A DNA stretch of 10,764 nt from contig CALHIO010000130.1 of NCBI GenBank assembly GCA_938030915.1, positions 1-10,764 of the forward strand, in the 5' to 3' direction. This DNA comes from an uncultured Gemmatimonadota bacterium (GTDB taxonomy: Bacteria; Gemmatimonadota; Gemmatimonadetes; Longimicrobiales; Gaopeijiaceae). Under the pieces are notes generated by a model. The model did no database searches. It worked only from the letters and a program-made list of their open reading frames with translations, and was not told where the DNA came from. The translations under genes and the position numbers were made by a program. This document shows positions 1-6,788 of this stretch, in pieces; within the stretch, counting starts at the first letter, position 1, and each line of letters opens with the position of its first letter.

Positions 1-564
1 ATAGTCCGCGATCTTCGGCGTCGCCTTCGATACCGCCGCCAGCAGCGTCGACTTGCCCGCGTTCGGCAGCCCCACCAGCCCGACGTCCGCGATCAGCTTC
101 AGCTCGAGCCGGACGGTCTTCTCTTCTCCTTCCTCACCGGGCTCCCAGCGGGTCGGGGCCTGGTTCGTCGCGGTGGCGAACCGGGCGTTGCCCCGACCGC
201 CCCGACCACCCCGCGCGATCACGACCGTCTCCCCTTCCTTGAGGTGCTCACCAATCAGTGCATCCGAGTCGACGTCGTACGCGACCGTGCCCGGCGGGAC
301 CCGAAGAATCAGGTCCTCGCCCGATTTTCCGGTCCGATTGCTTCCCTCGCCGTGCATGCCGCGTTTCGCCTTGTAGTGTCGGCGGTAACTGTAATCCAGC
401 AGCGTCGTCAGCTGCGCGTCCGCCCGCAGTACCACGTCGCCGCCCTGTCCGCCATCGCCGCCTGCCGGACCGCCACGAGGCACACCCGACTCCCGCCGGA
501 ATGCCTCCGCACCCGACCCGCCGGTTCCGGCGATCACTTCGATGACGGCGCGATCGACGAACAT
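1..564 (-). CDS. obg: GTPase Obg/CgtA (C-terminal part cut by window edge)
   Basis: Conserved GTPase that binds the large ribosomal subunit precursor and acts in 50S assembly, with links to stress and cell-cycle control in other bacteria. The 188 codons visible contain the whole glycine-rich Obg fold (about residues 1-157, with repeated GG-type glycines near 31-42 and GGRGGRG near 119-125). The start of the G domain follows: LIADVGLVG leads into the P-loop GLPNAGKST at residues 165-173, then KIADY at the edge, where the switch I region of the family begins. The remaining G motifs lie outside the window. The ATG at 564 shares one base with the TGA of the asparaginase gene (TGATG), so it is probably translationally coupled and in the same operon. 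The frame stays open to base 1. Identity is certain from the Obg fold plus P-loop; only completeness is unknown. Confidence 0.97.
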   Translation of the reverse strand, partial: MFVDRAVIEVIAGTGGSGAEAFRRESGVPRGGPAGGDGGQGGDVVLRADAQLTTLLDYSYRRHYKAKRGMHGEGSNRTGKSGEDLILRVPPGTVAYDVDSDALIGEHLKEGETVVIARGGRGGRGNARFATATNQAPTRWEPGEEGEEKTVRLELKLIADVGLVGLPNAGKSTLLAAVSKATPKIADY

Positions 565-1565
565 CAGATCAGGGTGGTCGCAGGCGTGAGATCGAACGCC
601 GGGCGCAGCTCGCCCACGATCTCGTCACGGGTATTGCGGACATCAGGGTGGCCGTGGGCTCGGAGCGCACGAGCCTCCTCGTCGGTCAGAGCGCCCAGGG
701 CGTGCAGCGTGTGAATCAGAGCGACCTCGACCGCTCTCCTCCCACCGTCCTCCACCTTGATGGCGACACCCCATCCACGCCCCCTGACTCCCGCACCGTA
801 GACGCCCTCCGCTCCCAGCTTCACGAAGACCCGGTCCCCCGCCACCTCCATGACCACCGTACACGTCCGGCCGGTCCCACCGACCATGAACGGCGCAGTC
901 GTCATTGCGTCGACGACCCGCCCCGCAGCTTCTCCGCGGTCCCCGGCTCGAGCGAACGTACCGAACGACCGGGCCATATCCCGAAGCGGAACCGCAAAGC
1001 ACACGACTCCGCATCCGTCCACACCCGTGGGTATCCCCTCAACCGGGATCCCGGAAAAGCGCACGACCTCTTCGAGCATCCGACACTGGACGGGGTGTTC
1101 TGCCCGGTGATAATCCGTCGGGTCCCAGCCCATCGAGACCGCCAGCGCGATCATCCCGGCGTGCTTGCCCGAACAGTTGTTATGAATTCTGCCGGGTGCT
1201 TCCCCAGCTTCCGCAAGCACACCCGCCGCCTCCGGGGAATACGGAGCGTGCGCTCCGCACGACAGCATCGACTCGTCGGCGCCCGCCTTCTCGAGAATCG
1301 ACCGCGCCCCTGCGACGTGCTCCGGCTCGCCCTCATGGGACGCGCAGCAGAGTGCCAGCTCTTCCACCGTCAGGCCCAGTCGCTCCACCACGCGCTCTTC
1401 GACCAGAGGTAGCGCCTGCATCGGTTTGGCGGCCGATCGGTAGTAGGTGTACTGATCGATGTCCCCAACGGACGCGATGATATCTCCATCGGCCGTCACG
1501 ACCGCCACGTGCACCCGGTGGCGCGACTCGACGATGTCTCCCCGAACGACTTCGACCATGCTCAT
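564..1565 (-). CDS. Class 3 (Rhizobium ReAV-type) L-asparaginase, asparaginase II family
   Basis: Predicted to hydrolyse L-asparagine to aspartate and ammonia. The 333 residues fit the Asparaginase_II family (serine-hydrolase-like fold), not the E. coli AnsA/AnsB fold. Visible motifs are RSAAKPMQ (Ser44, Lys47), CCASHEG (Ser76), NNCSGKHAGM (Cys131), VDGCG (Asp183, Cys185) and KLGAEGVYGAG (Lys249). From my memory of the Rhizobium etli ReAV structure, the key residues are Ser48/Lys51, Ser80, Cys135, Asp187 and Cys189. All five match here at a constant offset of four, so the active and metal-binding sites look intact. No signal peptide is seen, so it is probably cytoplasmic. The start is either ATG 1565 or ATG 1559; an in-frame TGA four codons upstream excludes anything longer. 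The Shine-Dalgarno sequence is weak. It lies 132 bases after the S41 peptidase gene and overlaps obg by one base. Confidence 0.92.
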   Translation of the reverse strand: MSMVEVVRGDIVESRHRVHVAVVTADGDIIASVGDIDQYTYYRSAAKPMQALPLVEERVVERLGLTVEELALCCASHEGEPEHVAGARSILEKAGADESMLSCGAHAPYSPEAAGVLAEAGEAPGRIHNNCSGKHAGMIALAVSMGWDPTDYHRAEHPVQCRMLEEVVRFSGIPVEGIPTGVDGCGVVCFAVPLRDMARSFGTFARAGDRGEAAGRVVDAMTTAPFMVGGTGRTCTVVMEVAGDRVFVKLGAEGVYGAGVRGRGWGVAIKVEDGGRRAVEVALIHTLHALGALTDEEARALRAHGHPDVRNTRDEIVGELRPAFDLTPATTLI

Positions 1566-1697
1566 GGCTCGAAATCAATCATGGGGAGAGGGGCGTGGGA
1601 ATACCCGAACGGGCACCTCCTCGGTCGCGTGAGCATCCGGGGCTCCACGCGGCCGGTCGGTCACGGCTCGCGCCTGCGGCTCTACCGGTCTCGGAAG

Positions 1698-3335
1698 CTA
1701 CGGGCGATCCGGGATACGGTCGGCCACCGCCTCAGCGGCGACGGCGATCAGATCGGTCGGCGAATCCGCGTCTCTCAGCACTTCGATGGCCCGAGTCAGC
1801 TGCCGGTCGTATCCCTGCAGCTGCCGGAACTCGCCTTCGTCCCCCCACGCCTGGAGCGCAATCTCGCGCTCGAGGTGGTACCGGACGAAGCGGTCTGCGG
1901 CCGCGAAGTCATCCGGACCGATCGCGTCCTCTCCATTCCCGAGCGCCTCATAGAAGTCGGCCACGTCCTGAGCGGTCAGGGTGAAGCCGATCTGGAGATC
2001 GGGGTGCTCGGCGACATACTCCACGGCGTAGTTGAAGAGCGCGATCGAGAAGCCGCCACCCCGCTGGAGCAGACGAAGCACACCGTTGGACTCATCGGCA
2101 GCCAGCGTCGCCGGATAGACGAAGAGGTCGGGGGTGATTCCACCTCCTCCGTACAGCGTCCGGCCACCTCCGGACTGGAACTCCGGACGACCCTCGATCG
2201 CGACCGGCTCCACCAGCTGCCCCGCGATCGAATAGGCTCGCTCGACGTCGCCGTCGAGAGGCGCGAATCGCGAGTCCGGATCCAGGTGAATCGACCGCCC
2301 CGCCGGCGTGTACCATTTCGCGGTCGTCAGGCGCAAAACGTCTCCGCCGGTAAGCCGGTACAGACTCTGGACCGATCCCTTTCCGAACGTCGTCTCGCCG
2401 ATCAGGACCGCCCGATCGTGATCCTGAAGCGCGCCGGCGATGATCTCCGAGGCCGACGCACTCGCCTGATCGACCAGCACGACCATCGGCATGTCCGGAT
2501 ACTGATCGGGGTTCTGCGCGGAGTACGTTTCGTTTTGACTCGTGTCCCGCCCGCGAGTCTCTACGATACCCTGCCCTTCCGACAAGAAGAGATCGCTGAC
2601 CGCGATACCCTGATCGAGCAGACCACCGGGATTCCCGCGCACGTCGAGCACCAGCGAGCGCATCCCCTCGTCCCTCAGCGAATCGATCGCAGCGCGCATT
2701 TCCGTCGCCGACGTTTCTCGGAAGGAGAGCAGTGGCACGTAGCCCACCCGGTCGTCGAGCATGAGCGAGAACGGCACCGCCTTCAGCACGATGACTTCCC
2801 GAGCGATCGTGAACTCGATCGGATCTTCGATCCCGGGGCGCAGCATGCGAACCGTCACGTCGCTGCCCGGACGTCCGCGAAGCAGCTCGACAGCCTGCTC
2901 GGTGACCATGGTGTCGGCCGCAACGCCATCGATCTCGTAGAACTGATCTCCTGCGCGGATGCCCATGCGGCCGCCGGGACCACCGGGGATCGGGCTCACG
3001 ACCGTGACGTACCCGCCTCGGTCCACGACCTCGAGGCCGACGCCCCCGTACTCGCCTTCGGTGCGGATCCGCAGATCCTCGTAGTCGGACGCGGGCATGA
3101 AGGACGAGTGCGGATCCCCCAGGTCGCGGATGAGTCCGTCGATGGCGGAGTCGTACAGGCGGTCCCGCTCGACTTCGTCGACGAAGCTGTTCGAGACGCG
3201 GTCGACGACTTCCTGCAGCACGCGAACGCGCACGTAGACGTTGTCTGCCCGGTCGGCTCCCTGCTGAAGAAGCCATCCCCCGGCGACAGCCGAGAAGATC
3301 ACGACCAGGAACGGTGCCACGGTGCTGCGATTCAT
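1698..3335 (-). CDS. S41 family (C-terminal processing type) serine peptidase with PDZ domain
   Basis: Predicted envelope protease of the CtpA/Prc family, which cleaves C-terminal regions of exported or misfolded proteins. The 545 residues begin with a hydrophobic segment (about 8-24), a signal anchor or uncleaved signal peptide. A helical region with DLGDPHSSFM (71-80) follows, then a PDZ domain (about 92-172, with GVGLEV and GIRAGD). The S41 core contains DVRGNPGG (231-238), ASASASEI with predicted nucleophile Ser294, and FGKGSVQ with general base Lys319 and Gln323. The Ser-Lys spacing of 25 and Lys-Gln spacing of 4 match E. coli Prc. After GGITPDLF there is a helical tail of roughly 130 residues with no motif I recognise. 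I prefer ATG 3335 over an in-frame GTG at 3359 because GAGGG lies nine bases upstream and the hydrophobic segment then starts near the N-terminus. It lies 64 bases after tmk. The substrate is unknown. Confidence 0.95.
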   Translation of the reverse strand: MNRSTVAPFLVVIFSAVAGGWLLQQGADRADNVYVRVRVLQEVVDRVSNSFVDEVERDRLYDSAIDGLIRDLGDPHSSFMPASDYEDLRIRTEGEYGGVGLEVVDRGGYVTVVSPIPGGPGGRMGIRAGDQFYEIDGVAADTMVTEQAVELLRGRPGSDVTVRMLRPGIEDPIEFTIAREVIVLKAVPFSLMLDDRVGYVPLLSFRETSATEMRAAIDSLRDEGMRSLVLDVRGNPGGLLDQGIAVSDLFLSEGQGIVETRGRDTSQNETYSAQNPDQYPDMPMVVLVDQASASASEIIAGALQDHDRAVLIGETTFGKGSVQSLYRLTGGDVLRLTTAKWYTPAGRSIHLDPDSRFAPLDGDVERAYSIAGQLVEPVAIEGRPEFQSGGGRTLYGGGGITPDLFVYPATLAADESNGVLRLLQRGGGFSIALFNYAVEYVAEHPDLQIGFTLTAQDVADFYEALGNGEDAIGPDDFAAADRFVRYHLEREIALQAWGDEGEFRQLQGYDRQLTRAIEVLRDADSPTDLIAVAAEAVADRIPDRP

Positions 3336-3344
3336 CACCCTTCG

Positions 3345-3349
3345 CCCTC
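3345..3349 (-). promoter_or_regulatory. Ribosome binding site deciding the S41 peptidase start
   Basis: GAGGG on the minus strand lies nine bases upstream of ATG 3335. It supports this start over the in-frame GTG at 3359, for which I see no comparable site. Confidence 0.55.
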
Positions 3350-3399
3350 TGCTTGTCACCTCGGACGTCGTCCGGTCTGGATCGACATCACCGTGCGTG

Positions 3400-4080
3400 C
3401 TACCCCGCCCGCCCTGCTTCGGTTACCCCCGGCTCGGGGAAGGTTGCCGGGAAGCGCGCGGCGAGCCGCGCCCGAATTCTGCTGTGTACCTCGTCCGGAG
3501 ATCCTCGGGTCGAGACGACCTCCACACTCCCCTCGGTGGCCGCGAGTTCAAGATACGCCTCCCGGACGGAGTCCCGGAAGGATCGCCCAGCCGCCTCGAT
3601 ACGATCCGGCGTCGATCCGTCGTCTCGCTGGCGCTCCTCCCCTTCATCCGCAGGCAGGTCGAGCACGATGTACAGATCCGGCACCAGACCTCCGGTCGCG
3701 ATCTCGATGGCGCGCCGGACATCGTCGAGATCCAGCCCCCGGCCATACCCCTGATACGCCATCGTAGACAGCGAAAAACGGTCGGCCAGAACGAGCTTGC
3801 CCTCGTCGAGTGCCGGACGCACCACATCGCGCACGAACGCTGCACGTGCCCCGAGGATGAGCATCAGCTCGGTTTCGGCCGGCATGTCCATCTCCGGCCC
3901 GGCGAGGACGATCTCGCGGATCGCCTCCCCTACGGGCGTGCCCCCCGGCTCCCGCGTCGATACGTGCGGGAGCCCGAGGGCACTGAACCACGCGGAGAGA
4001 AGCGCCGCATGCGTCGTTTTCCCCACGCCATCACCGCCCTCGAGGACGATGAAGAGCGGAGTCGGACCCTGCCTCGTCAC
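3400..4080 (-). CDS. tmk: Thymidylate kinase (dTMP kinase)
   Basis: Phosphorylates dTMP to dTDP with ATP in the cytoplasm, an essential step of dTTP synthesis. With the GTG 4080 start it is 226 residues, slightly longer than the usual 205-215. Visible motifs are Walker A GGDGVGKTT (15-23), TREPGGTPVGE (42-52), the DRF motif (100-102) followed by MAYQGYGRG (107-115), the LVPDLYIVLDLP strand (132-143), and a LID segment rich in charged residues ending in DRIE (159-162). The P-loop lacks the arginine of the human-type enzyme, so a bacterial LID-basic type is likely. The start is uncertain: the frame is open to a GTG at 4125, which would overlap ino1 by 44 bases and add 15 residues unlike the family. 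GTG 4080 follows the ino1 stop by one base (TGAGGTG) and fits the family's short N-terminus, suggesting coupled translation. Confidence 0.96.
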   Translation of the reverse strand: MTRQGPTPLFIVLEGGDGVGKTTHAALLSAWFSALGLPHVSTREPGGTPVGEAIREIVLAGPEMDMPAETELMLILGARAAFVRDVVRPALDEGKLVLADRFSLSTMAYQGYGRGLDLDDVRRAIEIATGGLVPDLYIVLDLPADEGEERQRDDGSTPDRIEAAGRSFRDSVREAYLELAATEGSVEVVSTRGSPDEVHSRIRARLAARFPATFPEPGVTEAGRAG

Positions 4081-4081
4081 C

Positions 4082-5395
4082 TCAGTCGTAATACTCGACA
4101 CCGAGGTGCGTGACCATTTCCTCACCCATCATCCAGCGGAGCGTGTTCTTGAGCTTCCAGTGCTGGATGAAGATGTCGTGCTCAGGATACAGACCCGGCA
4201 CCGTCTGAGGCGCCTTGAAGTAGAACGACAGCCATTCCTGGATGCCGCTCATGCCCGCGCGACCGGCAAGGTCAAGAAAGAGCGCCAGATCGAGAACGAT
4301 CGGGGCCGCGAGAATGGAGTCACGGCACAGGAAGTCGACCTTGATCTGCATGTGGTACCCCATCCATCCGAAGATGTCGATGTTGTCCCACCCCTCCTTG
4401 TTGTCACCACGTGGCGGGTAGTAGTTGATCCGCACCTTGTGGTACATCTCGCTGTAGAGGTCCGGATACTTCTCCGGCTGAAGGATGTACTCGAGCGCAC
4501 CCAGCTTCGACTCCTCCTTCGTCTTGAACGACTCTGGATCATCAAGGACCTCACCATCCCGGTTGCCCAGGATGTTGGTGCTGAACCAGCCCGACAGGCC
4601 GAGCATCCGGGTCTTGAAGCCTGGCGCCAGGATCGTCTTCATCAGGGTCTGGCCAGTCTTGAAGTCCTTCCCGCCGATCGGAACGCCCTTCTGCTTGGCG
4701 AGTTCCTCGAGAGCCGGAATGTCGGCCGAGAGGTTCGGGGCGCCGTTGGCGTACGGCACGCCCTCCATGATCGCTGCATACGCGTAGAGCATGCTGGGCG
4801 CGATCGCCGGATCATCAGCCTCCATCGCGGCCTCAAAGGCCTCGATGGTCTCATGGGCTGCACCCGGTCGCAGGAACACCTCGGTCGAGGCGCACCAGAC
4901 CATGACCGCACGATCACACCCGTGTTCGGCCATGAAGTTGCGGATGTCGGCGCGGATCTCCTCGGCCTGCTCCTTCTTCGTGCCGGTCTTCTTGTTCGGA
5001 CCGTCGAGCTTCTTCACGTAGTCCGGGCTGAAGGCGGCCTTCATCGGCTTGATCGAGGAGAGGAAGTCCTTGATCGGATCCAGATGGTTCTCCTTGTGGA
5101 GCACCCCGGCGTTGACGGCGCTGTCGTAGCCATTGTCCGGGATCGGATCCCACGTGCCGAACACGAGGTCTTCCATACCGGCGAGCGGGACGAAGTCCCT
5201 GATCAGCGGCGTATTGTCATCGGTCCGCTTTCCGAGCCGGATCGTATTCATCTGCGTCAGCGAGCCGATCGGCTTCGCCAGACCCTGACGGGCAGCCTCG
5301 ACGCCGGCGACGAAGGTCGTCGCAACCGCGCCGAATCCGGGGAGGAGCACGCCGAGCTTACCGTCGGCCGGCTTGATCTCTTCGGGCTTCTTCAC
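4082..5395 (-). CDS. ino1: myo-Inositol-1-phosphate (inositol-3-phosphate) synthase
   Basis: Converts D-glucose 6-phosphate to 1L-myo-inositol 1-phosphate with bound NAD+, the committed step to inositol and inositol lipids. The 437 residues are typical of the bacterial form. Seen: an N-terminal Rossmann motif LLPGFGAVATT (17-27); WDPIPDNGYDSAV (82-94) after the first nucleotide-binding half; VWCASTEV (166-173); the conserved catalytic-core stretch GGKDFKTGQTLMKT (241-254) with several lysines; GWFSTNILGNRDG (269-281); and KVDFLCRDSILAAP (352-365). No signal peptide is seen, so it is cytoplasmic. The start is GTG 5395, with GAGG five bases upstream and no in-frame ATG upstream before the stop of the preceding gene. 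It sits between a YlbF-family gene and tmk, an unusual neighbourhood that gives no clue to the end product (phosphatidylinositol, ether lipid or osmolyte). No inositol phosphatase or lipid synthase is in the window. Confidence 0.96.
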   Translation of the reverse strand: MKKPEEIKPADGKLGVLLPGFGAVATTFVAGVEAARQGLAKPIGSLTQMNTIRLGKRTDDNTPLIRDFVPLAGMEDLVFGTWDPIPDNGYDSAVNAGVLHKENHLDPIKDFLSSIKPMKAAFSPDYVKKLDGPNKKTGTKKEQAEEIRADIRNFMAEHGCDRAVMVWCASTEVFLRPGAAHETIEAFEAAMEADDPAIAPSMLYAYAAIMEGVPYANGAPNLSADIPALEELAKQKGVPIGGKDFKTGQTLMKTILAPGFKTRMLGLSGWFSTNILGNRDGEVLDDPESFKTKEESKLGALEYILQPEKYPDLYSEMYHKVRINYYPPRGDNKEGWDNIDIFGWMGYHMQIKVDFLCRDSILAAPIVLDLALFLDLAGRAGMSGIQEWLSFYFKAPQTVPGLYPEHDIFIQHWKLKNTLRWMMGEEMVTHLGVEYYD

Positions 5396-5399
5396 GTTG

Positions 5400-5404
5400 T
5401 CCTC
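5400..5404 (-). promoter_or_regulatory. Ribosome binding site for ino1
   Basis: GAGGA on the minus strand lies four bases before GTG 5395. It supports this GTG as the start, since the 50-base gap upstream holds no in-frame ATG. Confidence 0.5.
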
Positions 5405-5445
5405 AATGGGTTCGTTGTTGTCAGCCGACAGTCCGCCGGCATCGC

Positions 5446-5805
5446 CTAGGAAGCGATGATGATGCGGCTCTGAGCACCCTCTTCGATGCCCTTCGCCACC
5501 GTCTCATTCACCTTGTACATCACCTTCTCGAAGTTCGTCTGCGCAGCGATGACGCGCTGGAAGGCAGGCATCCCCTGCAGCTCCTCAGCGACCTTTGCGT
5601 ACGAAGACTTCAGTTCTTCGCTCGGCTCCTGACCGGACTGCAACGTGGCCTGGAGCTCCGCCTCGACCGACTGAATGCGGTTCCGCAGCTCGACCAGATC
5701 CCGGTCATCCTCTGCGGCGTCCGACGCACGCTTGAGGGCCTGATACTCGTCGGTGCGCGCAAGCGCATTACCAAGATCCTTCGCCATCTCGTAAATCCCC
5801 GCCAT
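5446..5805 (-). CDS. YlbF/YmcA-family helical protein
   Basis: Small 119-residue, almost entirely alpha-helical protein resembling the Com_YlbF (YlbF/YmcA) family. In Bacillus subtilis YlbF works with YmcA and YaaT as a complex that influences RNase Y-dependent mRNA processing and developmental switches. What is seen: an N-terminal helix with MAKDLGNAL and EYQAL, a charged central helix (EDDRDLVELRNRIQSVEAEL), a short linker (SGQEPSEEL), and a C-terminal helix with VIAAQTNFEKVMYKVNETVAKGI, the part most like the family. There are no catalytic motifs or membrane segments. ATG 5805 overlaps the prmC stop by one base (TGATG) and has AGGAG seven bases upstream; a GTG one codon earlier is less well spaced. 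No YmcA, YaaT or RNase Y gene is visible, so the role here is unknown and the B. subtilis function is only an analogy. Confidence 0.82.
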   Translation of the reverse strand: MAGIYEMAKDLGNALARTDEYQALKRASDAAEDDRDLVELRNRIQSVEAELQATLQSGQEPSEELKSSYAKVAEELQGMPAFQRVIAAQTNFEKVMYKVNETVAKGIEEGAQSRIIIAS

Positions 5806-6788
5806 CACACATCTCCTGTCGAAGGCGCCGGCTGCGCAGACGCCCCATCGTAGTTCGTCGCCCCGTGCGCCAGCACGAAACGTTCAATCCCCTCATGGTC
5901 GCGCTCGATCCGGACGGCCGCATAGCCGGCCTCGGCCTCGAGCAGCGACACCACCGTGCGGGCCTGTCCTGAACCCACCTCGAGCGCGAGCAATCCACCG
6001 CTTCGGAGGTGTCGCGCGGCACCTTCGACGAGACCCCGAATCACATCGAGTCCGTCTGCCCCCGCGAAGAGCGCATGTCGCGGTTCCCAGTCACGAACCT
6101 CGGGCTCCAGCGTCGGTTCGTCCACCTCCGGGATGTACGGAGGGTTGGATACGATGACATCGAAGTCGGCGTCACGGGGGACCGCTTCGAAGAGTGAACC
6201 CGTGTGGAACGCCACGAGATCTCCCAGCCCGGCCGCATCCCGGTTCTCTCTCGCGATGCCGAGCGCGGCGTCCGAGACGTCCGTGGCTGTGACGATGGCC
6301 GACGCCTCCGTCGCCAGCGAGAGCGCGATCGCACCCGTACCCGTACCGACATCGAGGATCGTCGGAGCATCGATGGACGCAGCACGAATCCATTCCAGCA
6401 CCCGCTCGACCAACTGCTCGGTCTCGGGCCTCGGGATGAGCACTCCCGGAGCCACCTTGAGTTCGAGGTTTCGAAAGGGCTGGTGTCCGATGATGTACTG
6501 AAGCGGTTCACGGGCGGCTCGCCGCTTGAGCAAGGGGCGAAACGCGTCGAGCTCTCCGAAGGTCAGCGGGCGCTCAAAGTCTAGGTAGAGCTGGAGGCGC
6601 CCGACCCCCACGACGTGGGCGAGCAGGTGCTCGGCGTCGAGGCGGCCCGATTCCACCCCCTTCTGCGATAGATAGTCCGCACTCCAGAGGATCAGACGGA
6701 GCACGGTCCATGGGTCGGACTCCGTCCACTGGTCCGCATTGGCACCCGACACCACGGTTCCGCCGACGGATCGGTCGGGTCGAGTCAC
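5805..6788 (-). CDS. prmC: Peptide chain release factor N5-glutamine methyltransferase (HemK/PrmC)
   Basis: Methylates the glutamine of the GGQ motif in RF1 and RF2 using S-adenosylmethionine, which raises termination efficiency. The 327 residues show the family order: an N-terminal helical release-factor-binding domain (about 28-95) with REPLQYIIG (93-101); IPRPETE (118-124); the SAM-binding motif LDVGTGTGAIALSLA (145-159); the acidic end of the next strand in ATDVSD; and the substrate-binding NPPY at 215-218 in VIVSNPPYIPE. About 25 residues precede the usual N-terminus. Internal GTG codons at residues 12, 13 and 29 are alternative starts. I keep GTG 6788 because it forms a GTGA overlap with the prfA stop and has purine-rich GGAGG and AGGAGG just upstream. 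Placement directly after its substrate gene prfA is a common bacterial arrangement and implies co-translation. Confidence 0.96.
   Translation of the reverse strand: MTRPDRSVGGTVVSGANADQWTESDPWTVLRLILWSADYLSQKGVESGRLDAEHLLAHVVGVGRLQLYLDFERPLTFGELDAFRPLLKRRAAREPLQYIIGHQPFRNLELKVAPGVLIPRPETEQLVERVLEWIRAASIDAPTILDVGTGTGAIALSLATEASAIVTATDVSDAALGIARENRDAAGLGDLVAFHTGSLFEAVPRDADFDVIVSNPPYIPEVDEPTLEPEVRDWEPRHALFAGADGLDVIRGLVEGAARHLRSGGLLALEVGSGQARTVVSLLEAEAGYAAVRIERDHEGIERFVLAHGATNYDGASAQPAPSTGDV
5813..5817 (-). promoter_or_regulatory. Ribosome binding site deciding the ylbF-like start
   Basis: AGGAG on the minus strand lies inside the last codons of prmC, seven bases from ATG 5805 but only four from the alternative GTG 5808. 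This favours the ATG. Confidence 0.65.

Noticed and set aside
1509..3767. A 752-codon open frame on the plus strand
   Set aside because: It runs antisense through the S41 peptidase and part of tmk and the asparaginase gene. It is a high-GC shadow frame with Arg/Pro/His-rich translation and no family motif.
4081..4125. GTG 4125 as the tmk start
   Set aside because: It would need a 44-base overlap with ino1 and add residues before the usual short N-terminus. It is not fully excluded, and the alternative is noted in the tmk entry.
5392..5442. A 16-codon mini-ORF ending in a GTGA overlap with ino1
   Set aside because: It has no properly spaced Shine-Dalgarno site of its own, and ino1 has a good GAGGA. 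It is best explained by chance.
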